Below, one piece after another: positions 1 through 7,112 of a DNA stretch of 64,000 bases. The translations under genes and the position numbers were made by a program. Position 1 is the stretch's first letter, and the number at the start of each line of letters is the position of its first letter. Source of the DNA: Myxococcales bacterium (GTDB lineage Bacteria; Myxococcota_A; Polyangia; Polyangiales; Ga0077539); contig JAEUKH010000050.1 in assembly GCA_016792845.1 (NCBI GenBank), positions 62,001-126,000 on the forward strand, in the 5' to 3' direction. A model generated the notes under the pieces. The model did no database searches. It worked only from the letters and a program-made list of their open reading frames with translations, and was not told the DNA's origin.

Positions 1-32
1 GAGAGAGGCGGCTCGGGGTCGTCGACGACGAA

Positions 33-923
33 GTGCGGCGCGAGGTGGACTTCTTGGGGGCTTTAGCCCTGGTGGTCTTGGAGGATGCCATAGCGGGCAC
101 GCTGCCGAGCCGCGCAGATTGGCGCCAAATGGGTCGCGCCAACAAGGATCGCTGCATTCTGCGTGGCCCCTCGCACGCGGCGCACGCTCCCCGCGTGCTC
201 TACCCTGCGCTCTCCTTCGTTGACGCGACCACGTCGCCTGACGACGCCTCATACCTCGTCGCTCCCGCAGACCCCACACGAGGCCGCGTGCGCGTTGAGG
301 CCGTGCGTACAGGCGGATCGGGCGAGGGTACAGAGCGCAGCGCCTGGATCGTCTCGCGCCACCGCGCGCTCGTTCTCGTGCTCACGGGCGAGGGGATGGA
401 CGCCGCTGTCGCGTGGAGAGTGGCCACGGCGGTACTCGCGCAGTGGGGCCTCGAAACGGGATGGGGCCGGTCTGAATGGAACTACGACCTCGGCAACATC
501 CGCGCGCTCGGGTGGTGGGGGCTCTTTCACATCCTCACCGACGGCTACGACTACCGTGCCTACCGCTCGCTCGACGAGGGCGTGCGTGCGCAGCTCTCGC
601 TTCTCCGCGCCCAACGTTACGCCGCCGCGTGGCAGAGGCTCGTGGCGGGCGGCAGTGCCGACGCTTGGTATTCAGACCTCATGCACGCGGGCTGGAACCC
701 GTGGAGCGAGGCCACGCTTCAGACCTACCGCGGCTGCTACACGCGAGTCGCGAACACGGTGGGCGGCGTGCCTGCCGACATCGGCGCGTACCTTGGGGGC
801 GAGGTGTCCGTGGCGGGGTGGCTCCTTGGCGCGGCAGCCCTCATCGCGGTGGGCGTCGGCACGGCTGCGGTCGTGCGGCACTGTCACGCTGTCAAAGCCC
901 ATGTGCGACGGCTCCTCGCATGA
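33..923 (+). CDS. Lysozyme-like peptidoglycan hydrolase with C-terminal membrane anchor (5' end uncertain)
   Basis: The middle of the protein (about residues 130-245) resembles the glucosaminidase/muramidase fold of FlgJ and phage lysozymes: a helix with LETGWG, whose Glu is the likely catalytic acid, then a YDLGNI segment, then a YRAYRSLDEGVRAQ-type repeat region ending in RYAAAWQRL. A hydrophobic segment near residues 257-280, followed by basic residues, looks like a membrane anchor. The family cleaves the glycan of peptidoglycan; in a phage or conjugative element it would open the host wall during entry or exit. The start given is GTG, but the frame is open to the left edge of the window, so the gene may begin outside. 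The next gene starts inside its stop codon (ATGA), so the two are translationally coupled. Confidence 0.6.
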   Translation: MRREVDFLGALALVVLEDAIAGTLPSRADWRQMGRANKDRCILRGPSHAAHAPRVLYPALSFVDATTSPDDASYLVAPADPTRGRVRVEAVRTGGSGEGTERSAWIVSRHRALVLVLTGEGMDAAVAWRVATAVLAQWGLETGWGRSEWNYDLGNIRALGWWGLFHILTDGYDYRAYRSLDEGVRAQLSLLRAQRYAAAWQRLVAGGSADAWYSDLMHAGWNPWSEATLQTYRGCYTRVANTVGGVPADIGAYLGGEVSVAGWLLGAAALIAVGVGTAAVVRHCHAVKAHVRRLLA

Positions 924-1315
924 ACGCCGTACACTGCCCATCGTGTCAGACGCCGACCGTGTGGACGCTCGTGCCCGAGGCGCGTGTGTTTGATGGGACG
1001 CGCGTCGAGGCGCAGGCCCCGGCGCTCAAGTGCCCGACGTGCCAGGAGCCGGTGTGGACGGCGCCGCTCATTCTCCAGGCCGAGCGCGCCATCTGTGACG
1101 AGGCCCTCGGGCTCTTTGGCGAGACGCTGCCAGCAGAGCTTCTTGCCTTCGCGCGCCGCGTCCTCTCGCTCGACGCCGCGGCGATGGCTGACGTGCTTGG
1201 GGTGACGGTCGAGGCGTGGCGCGGTTGGGAGCGAGACGGCGGGACGCTGCCGCTCGGTGTCTTCGCGAGGCTCCGCGCGATTGTCGGCGGAGGAGACGTA
1301 GCCCTCTCGCGCTGA
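920..1315 (+). CDS. MqsA/YgiT-like zinc-ribbon helix-turn-helix regulator
   Basis: The 131-residue protein starts with CPSCQ and has a second CPTC pair about 35 residues later, forming a four-cysteine zinc ribbon. The C-terminal half reads like the helix-turn-helix of MqsA-type antitoxins (LSLDAAAMADVLGV, then VEAWRGWERDGG). MqsA proteins bind the MqsR toxin through the zinc domain and repress their own operon through the helix-turn-helix. No MqsR-like toxin is visible next to it, so here it may be a stand-alone regulator. The ATG overlaps the TGA of the upstream lysozyme-like gene, so it is co-translated with it. The family assignment rests on motif layout only. Confidence 0.55.
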   Translation: MNAVHCPSCQTPTVWTLVPEARVFDGTRVEAQAPALKCPTCQEPVWTAPLILQAERAICDEALGLFGETLPAELLAFARRVLSLDAAAMADVLGVTVEAWRGWERDGGTLPLGVFARLRAIVGGGDVALSR

Positions 1316-1379
1316 TGTCAGCGTGGCGCTGGGCGCGGGATGCTCCTGCCGGTGGGGTCTCGGCAGCTACGGTCTCCCC

Positions 1380-2219
1380 ATGCAGACCGACGTGGTTCAA
1401 CGCTGGCGCGACCGGCGAGGCGTCTATCGCCCCGCACGCGAGACCTTCGACCCAACTCGCTTCGAGGTGGGCGCCATACCCGACGACGCGACTGCCAAGG
1501 CGTTCGTGATCGAGCATCACTACTCCCGCTCCTTCCCCGCCGCCCGTCGTCGCTTCGGGCTCTTCGAGCGTGGCGCCATCGTCGGTGTTGCGGTCTTCAG
1601 CCAGCCCATGCAGTCGGCCGTCCTTCGCCCCTTTGCGCCCGAGGAGGCGATGGAGCTTGGGCGGCTCGTGCTCCTCGATCACGTCCTCGCCAACGCCGAG
1701 AGTTGGTTTGTGGCGAGGGCCTTTGACGCGCTTCGGGGTGAGGGCGTGCGGGGCGTGGTGTCCTTCAGTGACCCCGAGCCTCGCGAAGACGCCAATGGGC
1801 GCCTCACCTTCCCCGGCCACATCGGCACCGTCTACCAGGCCCTCAATGCGCTCTACACGGGTCGCGCGAGGCCCAATACGCTCCGTCTCCTCCCTGACGG
1901 AACGAACATCACGGCGCGCACGCTCGCGAAGATCCGCCAGCGAGAGCGTGGGTGGCGCTATGCGGTCGATGCGCTCGTGGCACGAGGGGCCGAGCCGCCG
2001 ACGACGGACGATCTCCGCGCGTGGCTCCAGCGTGCCCTCCCGACCGTGACCCGCAAACTCCGCCACGGTGGCAACCATCGTTACGTCTTCGGCCTCACGC
2101 CCAGCGATCGGAAGTGGCTCGCACGCGAGGTGACAGCCGCCCCTTACCCGAAGATCAACCGTAACGCGCTATCCGTTCCAGTGCTCGTGGGCGGGGCGGC
2201 GCGGGGGGCCGGGGTTTGA
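1380..2219 (+). CDS. Mom-like DNA modification protein (GNAT-fold family)
   Basis: The 279-residue protein has the pattern of phage Mom-like and related acyltransferase-fold proteins: FVIEHHYSRSFPAARRRFGL near residue 40, AVFSQPM, ELGRLVLLDHV, SFSDPEPR, then HIGTVYQALNALYTGRARP. In phage Mu, Mom converts adenine in phage DNA to a carbamoylmethyl derivative that resists host restriction. Distant relatives share the fold without proven activity, so the reaction is inferred. I chose the ATG at 1380 (MQTDVV); a GTG at 1323 would add 19 residues of unlikely composition. The last 51 bases overlap tail to tail with the convergent gene that follows. Confidence 0.55.
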   Translation: MQTDVVQRWRDRRGVYRPARETFDPTRFEVGAIPDDATAKAFVIEHHYSRSFPAARRRFGLFERGAIVGVAVFSQPMQSAVLRPFAPEEAMELGRLVLLDHVLANAESWFVARAFDALRGEGVRGVVSFSDPEPREDANGRLTFPGHIGTVYQALNALYTGRARPNTLRLLPDGTNITARTLAKIRQRERGWRYAVDALVARGAEPPTTDDLRAWLQRALPTVTRKLRHGGNHRYVFGLTPSDRKWLAREVTAAPYPKINRNALSVPVLVGGAARGAGV

Positions 2220-2753
2220 ACTCGCCTTCGTGGCGCAGGGGTCATGGCGCTTCGAGGTGCGCTTGACTTCCTCGAAGAGCGCGAGCCGGTCGGCAGGAAT
2301 GGCGAGGGGGCGCAGCTTTACAAGGTCGGCGTCTTCGGGCCAGAGAAGCGCCCAGAGCTTCATGTCGGGCCCGGCGTAGACGTACTGCGAGCCGGGGAAG
2401 GGTCGACCGTTCGCCTTCATGACGAAGGTGTCGAAGAGGTAGGGGTTGTAGGTGACTTCGACCCACCCTTCGGCGGCGGGGTTTCGTGGCGCGAGTTCGG
2501 GCGAGGTGACCGTGCCGACGATGAAGGCGTGAACCGCTTTCCTGCGCTCACGGCGCACCTTCTCCTGCACCTTCTTCCCAATGCGCCCCACGGCGTTGGC
2601 GAGCATCACGGCCTGCGTGACGGCGCCGACGCGACCGAGCTTCCGGTCCTTCACCGACCACGCTGCCGGGCAGGCGTGGAGGTTTCGATAGACGAGGCCC
2701 ACACGACCCAGGAGTGACGACGGCGGGGCGGCGGTGACGACGTTGACGGCCAT
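2169..2753 (-). CDS. Conserved phage-type hypothetical protein
   Basis: The 194-residue protein has no recognisable enzyme motif. Its core (VYRNLHACPAAWSVKD, then RRERRKAVHAFIVGTV, then VTYNPYLFDTFVMKANGRPF) resembles short hypothetical proteins found in actinobacterial and proteobacterial phages, from memory only. ATG at 2753 was chosen because the residues further upstream are arginine-rich low-quality sequence antisense to a signal-peptide gene. The C-terminal tail overlaps the convergent Mom-like gene by 51 bases. It is a lone minus-strand gene between plus-strand genes. Confidence 0.6.
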   Translation of the reverse strand: MAVNVVTAAPPSSLLGRVGLVYRNLHACPAAWSVKDRKLGRVGAVTQAVMLANAVGRIGKKVQEKVRRERRKAVHAFIVGTVTSPELAPRNPAAEGWVEVTYNPYLFDTFVMKANGRPFPGSQYVYAGPDMKLWALLWPEDADLVKLRPLAIPADRLALFEEVKRTSKRHDPCATKASSNPGPPRRPAHEHWNG

Positions 2754-2855
2754 TGGCCCACGCTGCCGAGGCGGCGAGATCGGCGCCAAATGGGCCGCGC
2801 GGCGTCCTGAGCGCAGTCGTTGAATCCCCCCACCGCGCCGACGTACCTTCACCGC

Positions 2856-3749
2856 ATGACCCGCTGGGCCTTGCCGCTCGTGTTTCTCGCGTTGCCCTCG
2901 CTCGCCGTGGCCCAACCGCGCCCCCAGCCTCGGAACCCTCACGCGCAGCCCGTAGCGGCGCCGCAGACCGCTCAGCAAGCGGGCGCGGCCGAGCGGGAGC
3001 GCCTTCTCGCGCGAGCCCGCCTCGAAGTGCAGGCAGGCCGCTTCGGCGACGCCCTCCCGCTCCTTCGCGCGGCGCTCGCCCTCTCGCCGACGCCAAACCT
3101 ACGCTACATGGTGGCGTTTGCGGCCCTTCGCGCTGGCGACCTCCCCGGCGCACGCTCGGACGCCCTCTCGTGCCGCGCGGCGCTCACCACCTCCACCGAG
3201 GCCGGTGCGACCGAATCGCTGCAGGGGTGCGAGGAGGTGCTCTCGCGCCTTCGCGAGGGTGCGGGTGTCGAGCCGACGCCACCCACGACCGCCACGCCCC
3301 CAACGCCGCTCCCGACGACCACCACGACGGCGCCGCCCGTGAGGGTGGCCGTTGTGCCTCCTGTGCAGCCTCCTACGAGCCGAGAGGCGCTTGGTGCTGG
3401 CCCCATCACCCCAGCGCCCCCATCGGAGCCCTCGCCGTCGCGCGCGGGCCCCGTGGCGCTGCTTGTCGGAGGTGGTGTGCTGCTCGTTGCGGGAGGCATC
3501 TTCTTCGGAGTGCGTGAGAGCCTCCTCGCGCCCTGCACCGTCTCTGGCGACACCGCGACGTGCCCGACGCCCGAGGCCCTCGCCGACGCCGAAAGCGCGC
3601 CCGGATGGACGACCGCGGGGGTGGTGAGCCTCGGCCTCGGCGCCGCGGCTGCGATTGGCGGTGTGGTCTGGTACATCGCGCAAGGCCCGCGGCGCTCGCG
3701 CGAGTCGCGTGTGGCCTTCGGACCAGGGAGTCTTCGGGTCTCGTTCTGA
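2856..3749 (+). CDS. Secreted/membrane protein with TPR-like region and two membrane segments
   Basis: The 297-residue protein begins with a clear signal peptide (basic MTR start, hydrophobic core, ALA-type cleavage site near residue 20). Residues about 45-120 form an alanine/leucine-rich helical block with the look of a TPR repeat (QAGRFGDALPLLRAALAL), followed by a Pro/Thr-rich linker and two C-terminal hydrophobic segments (about 195-215 and 258-278). This layout is common among chromosomal proteins of the Myxococcota and unusual for a phage gene, so it may be host-derived cargo. Function unknown. Confidence 0.65.
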   Translation: MTRWALPLVFLALPSLAVAQPRPQPRNPHAQPVAAPQTAQQAGAAERERLLARARLEVQAGRFGDALPLLRAALALSPTPNLRYMVAFAALRAGDLPGARSDALSCRAALTTSTEAGATESLQGCEEVLSRLREGAGVEPTPPTTATPPTPLPTTTTTAPPVRVAVVPPVQPPTSREALGAGPITPAPPSEPSPSRAGPVALLVGGGVLLVAGGIFFGVRESLLAPCTVSGDTATCPTPEALADAESAPGWTTAGVVSLGLGAAAAIGGVVWYIAQGPRRSRESRVAFGPGSLRVSF

Positions 3750-3839
3750 CGGGGCCTTTGGCGCCTTCCGTGACGAGGTATGTCACGGACTGCGCTCGGG
3801 CCTCTACCGCGGAAGGCCGGTTTCGCGCACCGTGGGGTC

Positions 3840-4046
3840 ATGCGTGACCGCTATGACGAACCGCGAACCGATGTCCTCTCCCCTGAAGGCTATTTGTACG
3901 CTGGAGAGCGCTTCCTCATCTCCGACCGTGACGTGAACGCTCTCGCCGATGCGATCCTGGCCCAAGACGAAGGGCTCCCCGTGGCGGGCGAAGAGGTCGA
4001 GGCGGAGGACGAAGCCGCGTCTTCACTGAGCGCTGCCCACGGGTGA
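3840..4046 (+). CDS. Small acidic hypothetical protein
   Basis: This 68-residue protein (MRDRYDEPRTDVLS start) is acidic, with an EEVEAEDEAASS stretch near the C terminus. It shows no motif I recognise. The ATG at 3840 is preferred over an upstream GTG because the upstream residues are poor. It sits between two plus-strand membrane-protein genes. Confidence 0.45.
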   Translation: MRDRYDEPRTDVLSPEGYLYAGERFLISDRDVNALADAILAQDEGLPVAGEEVEAEDEAASSLSAAHG

Positions 4047-4097
4047 GGCGCGAGCTGCATTCTGCGCCGCCCGCACGCTTCGTGGAGGGTCTCATCC

Positions 4098-4934
4098 ATG
4101 AAGCCCATGCGCGCCCTCTCCCTCGTGTCCCCCGTGCTCCTTCGCCCCTCGGGCGGTCTTCTCGATGGCCTCTTCGGCAGCAACGAGTCGAACCTCGTGC
4201 AGCCCGACGGCTCGGTCACGCCCGAGCGGCTCGTGATCCTCGCCGAGCACCGAGACGCCACAAGGCAGGGCGCGATGAACATGACGGCGCAGGCCCTCAC
4301 CGCGGGCTTCCGCGCCGTCCCTGCTCACGCCAACGGCGCATGGGTTGGCCCCATGCCGCGCGTGACGCGCGTATCCGTGGACGCGGCCGGCGGCATCCTC
4401 GGCCAGAACAGCCAGTACGTCACCCGCACGGCCTGGGTGTGGGAGTGGCCGGGACGCACGGCCTATTCGCTCGTCGCCCAACAGGTCCGTCAGGAGGTGG
4501 CCGCTCGCATGGTGGCCCTCATCCAGCACGACACGACCGACGAGGACGAGGTGCGGGCCGTGCGCGAGTCGTGGACGGTGACGGCGATGCCCTACGCCGA
4601 GGCCACCAACGGCCCCCTCTCGTGGTGGCAGTCTGGGGAGGCCGCGGCCTCTTCCAACACCACCAACGCCTTCAACCTCCCCGCCAACACGGCCGACAAC
4701 CCCATCGGCCCGACGCGCCCCCTGCCGTCGAACACGCCGGGCTTCCTTGGGCTGCCCGGCAACCTCGGAAACCCCGCTGAGCTCGGCGCGACCATCGCCA
4801 AGGGCATCCTCTACGCGGGAGGCGCGGGCCTCTTCATCTACGGTGGGTTCAAGCTGGTGGGGTACCTCGGGCGCTCGCGACGCGAGGAGCATCGGCACTA
4901 CGCCGAGCCCGAGGTGGAGAGCGACCACCCCTGA
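4098..4934 (+). CDS. Hypothetical protein with a single C-terminal membrane segment
   Basis: The 278-residue protein has a soluble body followed by a glycine-rich hydrophobic segment near residues 236-256 (ILYAGGAGLFIYGGFKLVGYL) and a short basic, then acidic tail. The body contains Asn/Pro/Gly-rich stretches (about residues 190-225) of the kind seen in extracellular or virion proteins. No family is recognised. With the lysozyme-like protein at the left edge, it is the second protein here with a C-terminal anchor, which could fit a surface or virion-membrane role; that is inference. The convergent gene ends 3 bases after its stop. Confidence 0.6.
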   Translation: MKPMRALSLVSPVLLRPSGGLLDGLFGSNESNLVQPDGSVTPERLVILAEHRDATRQGAMNMTAQALTAGFRAVPAHANGAWVGPMPRVTRVSVDAAGGILGQNSQYVTRTAWVWEWPGRTAYSLVAQQVRQEVAARMVALIQHDTTDEDEVRAVRESWTVTAMPYAEATNGPLSWWQSGEAAASSNTTNAFNLPANTADNPIGPTRPLPSNTPGFLGLPGNLGNPAELGATIAKGILYAGGAGLFIYGGFKLVGYLGRSRREEHRHYAEPEVESDHP

Positions 4935-4937
4935 CGA

Positions 4938-5474
4938 TCAGAGGCGGAAGGGAATTCGCGGTGTGATCGACGCGAGGTAGAGCGGGTGCTTCGGCGCCCC
5001 GTCCTTGGTGAGCCCGAGGCACGACACCTCCAGGCCCTCCGGCACGAGCCGCATTATCTCTCGGGCATACGCCTTCGCTATCGGGTGGGATCCCCACGCG
5101 CACACGACGTGGTCTACGACCGCGAACACCCTCCGAAGATGGTCGTCGCGGTCGGGCCCCTTCACATGGCTCGGAAGCGCTTTGCGGCTCGCGGCGACGA
5201 GGTCCGTCGGCTTGGTCGCGCGGTAGGCGAAGACGTTGACGAGCACGACGCCGCCCGCGCCCCAGTCTCGCGCGAAGCCCATGCAGCGGCGCAACGTCGG
5301 GTCGTCGCTCGTCGCGTCCGCGGTCGACGGGTTGAGCATGACGAAGGCGACGGGCGCGCGGGCCTCGTCCCAGATGCGCCAGAGGCGGTAGCGGTACCGG
5401 CCGCAGTCGGAGATGACCGCGCCGCTTCCGCGCATCACCTCGTGGAACGAGGGGTCCTGAAGATCACTCGCCAC
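4938..5474 (-). CDS. DUF1643 family protein
   Basis: The 178-residue protein matches the DUF1643 pattern well: RYRYRLWRIWDE, then FVMLNPSTADATSDDPTLRR, then FARDWGAGGVVLVNVFAYRAT. These proteins are common in phages, plasmids and bacterial genomes and have no established activity. It is the last gene of a minus-strand operon whose genes overlap by 4-11 bases, beginning with hypothetical genes near 9.8 kb and including the DnaG primase. Its start overlaps the end of the 74-residue gene by 11 bases. Confidence 0.8.
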   Translation of the reverse strand: MASDLQDPSFHEVMRGSGAVISDCGRYRYRLWRIWDEARAPVAFVMLNPSTADATSDDPTLRRCMGFARDWGAGGVVLVNVFAYRATKPTDLVAASRKALPSHVKGPDRDDHLRRVFAVVDHVVCAWGSHPIAKAYAREIMRLVPEGLEVSCLGLTKDGAPKHPLYLASITPRIPFRL

Positions 5475-5688
5475 GGCGCACCTCCTCCGGGACGACGAGC
5501 TGCCGCACCGCCGCGCGCGGTACCAGCGCCTCCTCTCCCGCCTCCAGCCACCTGTCGCGACCGCCGAGACGGGTGCGGGTGAGCGCTCGGATGCGATACC
5601 GCTTCGGCGTCTCGCCCACGATCAGCACCTCCGTGCTCGTCGTCCCGGCCCGTCCCACAACCGTCAGAGAGGCTCGCTCACTCTCCAT
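5464..5688 (-). CDS. Small hypothetical protein in the primase operon
   Basis: A 74-residue protein with a beta-rich look (EVLIVGETPKRYRIRAL, RDRWLEAGEEALVPRAAVR). It overlaps the upstream HD gene and the downstream DUF1643 gene by 11 bases each, which strongly supports it being real and co-translated. Function unknown; the short beta-strand pattern would suit a small SH3-like or adaptor protein, but nothing confirms this. Confidence 0.65.
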   Translation of the reverse strand: MESERASLTVVGRAGTTSTEVLIVGETPKRYRIRALTRTRLGGRDRWLEAGEEALVPRAAVRQLVVPEEVRRGE

Positions 5689-6427
5689 CGGACACCACCA
5701 CGCAGGAGCCGGCCTCGCTCACTGGCCAGCAATCCTCGGCGTGCAGCATCGACGAGCGGAGAAGGTCGAGCGCGTCCGGAAACTCGGGATACTCCTCCCG
5801 GAGTTTCTGGAGCTGCTGGTCGTGGGCGCTGATGAGTCCCGCCTGGCTGGTGAGGGACTGCGCCGCCACGCACCCGTTGAAACCGTGCGTGAGTTTCGGG
5901 AGAACCTTGTCGACCAAGCGCACGAAACGCGCCTCGGGCTCACGCTGTGCTTCATAGATCGTGAGAATCTCGGCCAGCCAAGATCCGTCGCCGAGTTCTC
6001 CGGTGAGCCGCACCCGCGCGGCTGCCTCACGGGCACGCTTCGCGGCCACAATCTCCGGCGAGATCACCAGGGTCTGCGTGTCGCCTGCGTAGACCTCGAC
6101 GAGGTCGTGAACGAGGGAGAACGCGGCAACCCTAGCGCGGTCAAGGTGAGGCGGGGCGAGCTCGCACGCCACGAAACCGAGCATGACGGTGTGGTCGGTG
6201 TCGGTCTCGGGGCGAAGCCCGTCTTCGTGTCGCGTGGCCCGCTCAACGCGACCGAAAGCGAGGGCGATTTGTGCCAGCGTCAAGGCGCGAGAGAGGACAC
6301 TGTTGGTCATCGGCTGCGTGTTGGTAGGTGCCCCGACTTCCTCGTCGACCGGCGCCGACGCGCACCTGAGGTGCCTCGGGTCGCACGAGGTCTGGCACCG
6401 GATGGCGTGGCAGTGGTGACCGCTCAT
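5678..6427 (-). CDS. HD-domain phosphohydrolase (5'-nucleotidase-like)
   Basis: The 249-residue protein carries the HD-domain signature of YfbR-like 5'-deoxynucleotidases: RATRHEDGLRPETDTDHT, then SLVHDLVEVYAGDT, with a later LVDKVLP helix supplying the last metal ligand. These enzymes dephosphorylate nucleoside monophosphates; phage relatives adjust nucleotide pools during replication. The first ~30 residues contain a His/Cys cluster and may instead be upstream sequence, with an internal ATG near residue 40 (MTNSVLSRALTLAQ) as an alternative start. It overlaps its neighbours on both sides in the primase operon. Confidence 0.75.
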   Translation of the reverse strand: MSGHHCHAIRCQTSCDPRHLRCASAPVDEEVGAPTNTQPMTNSVLSRALTLAQIALAFGRVERATRHEDGLRPETDTDHTVMLGFVACELAPPHLDRARVAAFSLVHDLVEVYAGDTQTLVISPEIVAAKRAREAAARVRLTGELGDGSWLAEILTIYEAQREPEARFVRLVDKVLPKLTHGFNGCVAAQSLTSQAGLISAHDQQLQKLREEYPEFPDALDLLRSSMLHAEDCWPVSEAGSCVVVSDGE

Positions 6428-6630
6428 CGCATCACCCGCTCGTCAGGCTCTGTCCGCATCACCATCCCTGCGCCGCAGGGACACGTTGTGAGGCTCTTGG
6501 ACACCGTCGAGAGCACCGAGAACGAGAGTGGTAGTCGCACGTTCACCGCGAGGTGAGTGCCACCGTCTCCGGCCAACTCCTTCGGACAGCGAAGTCGCAT
6601 GACGCCTGTCCCAGCGTTGTCGCTACTCAT
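6424..6630 (-). CDS. Small hypothetical protein
   Basis: The 68-residue protein starts MSSDNAGTGVMRLRCP and contains a CPCGAG cluster near residue 52. Its ATG overlaps the stop of the gene before it, and its stop overlaps the ATG of the HD gene (ATGA junctions at both ends). This coupling is the main reason to accept such a short gene. Function unknown. Confidence 0.6.
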   Translation of the reverse strand: MSSDNAGTGVMRLRCPKELAGDGGTHLAVNVRLPLSFSVLSTVSKSLTTCPCGAGMVMRTEPDERVMR

Positions 6631-7061
6631 CGCCCACCTCCCACGGCAGGCGCCACGAGCTCGCCGAGGGCCATTGCCGCAGCTTGGTCGAGCCCGAGCG
6701 CGACTTGATGGAGGTCGCGCACCACCTCTTCGGGCGCATCGTGGATGAGCCCCTCGGGACCACGTCCCCGGCCGTGGCGGCTCACATACGCGGCCTCCTC
6801 GCGCGTGTCCTCCGCCTTCGCATGAAGGCGCTCGCGCAGCGTCGCGAGCGCGGACGTGGCCGTTACGTCGTCGGGCGCTTGGGCCGCGACTTCGAGCACG
6901 TCGAAGAGGCGACCCACGTCGTGCTCGTCGATGGTGTGCTCGCGGCAACGAACGGCGAAGGGCGTGGTGTCGTCAGCCGCGCGCTCCAACGTGCTTGCGC
7001 GGAGGGCAGCGAGGATGCGCTCGACGGTGCGTCGGGGCGGGAGTGTGATGATGCGCTCCAT
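6627..7061 (-). CDS. Hypothetical helical protein downstream of primase
   Basis: The 144-residue protein is predicted to be largely helical and acidic, with segments such as RTVERILAALRASTLERAADD and EEVVRDLHQVALGLDQAAAM. No known domain is recognised. It starts 51 bases after the primase stop and ends with an ATGA overlap into the next gene, so it belongs to the same transcript. Confidence 0.6.
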   Translation of the reverse strand: MERIITLPPRRTVERILAALRASTLERAADDTTPFAVRCREHTIDEHDVGRLFDVLEVAAQAPDDVTATSALATLRERLHAKAEDTREEAAYVSRHGRGRGPEGLIHDAPEEVVRDLHQVALGLDQAAAMALGELVAPAVGGGR

Positions 7062-7112
7062 GACCCGAAGGTGCGGGAGCGGAGGCTTCGCACGAGACCA
7101 TCCCGCACGGGG

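Noticed and set aside
476..1315. A 279-residue plus-strand protein before the zinc-ribbon regulator
   Set aside because: The upstream part is an Arg/Ala-rich shadow of the lysozyme-like gene; the regulator starts at 920 with an ATGA overlap.
2200..2240. T-arm-like string resembling a tRNA end (possible att site)
   Set aside because: No cloverleaf can be formed, it lies inside two overlapping coding genes, and it does not match the tRNA-Gly 3' end.
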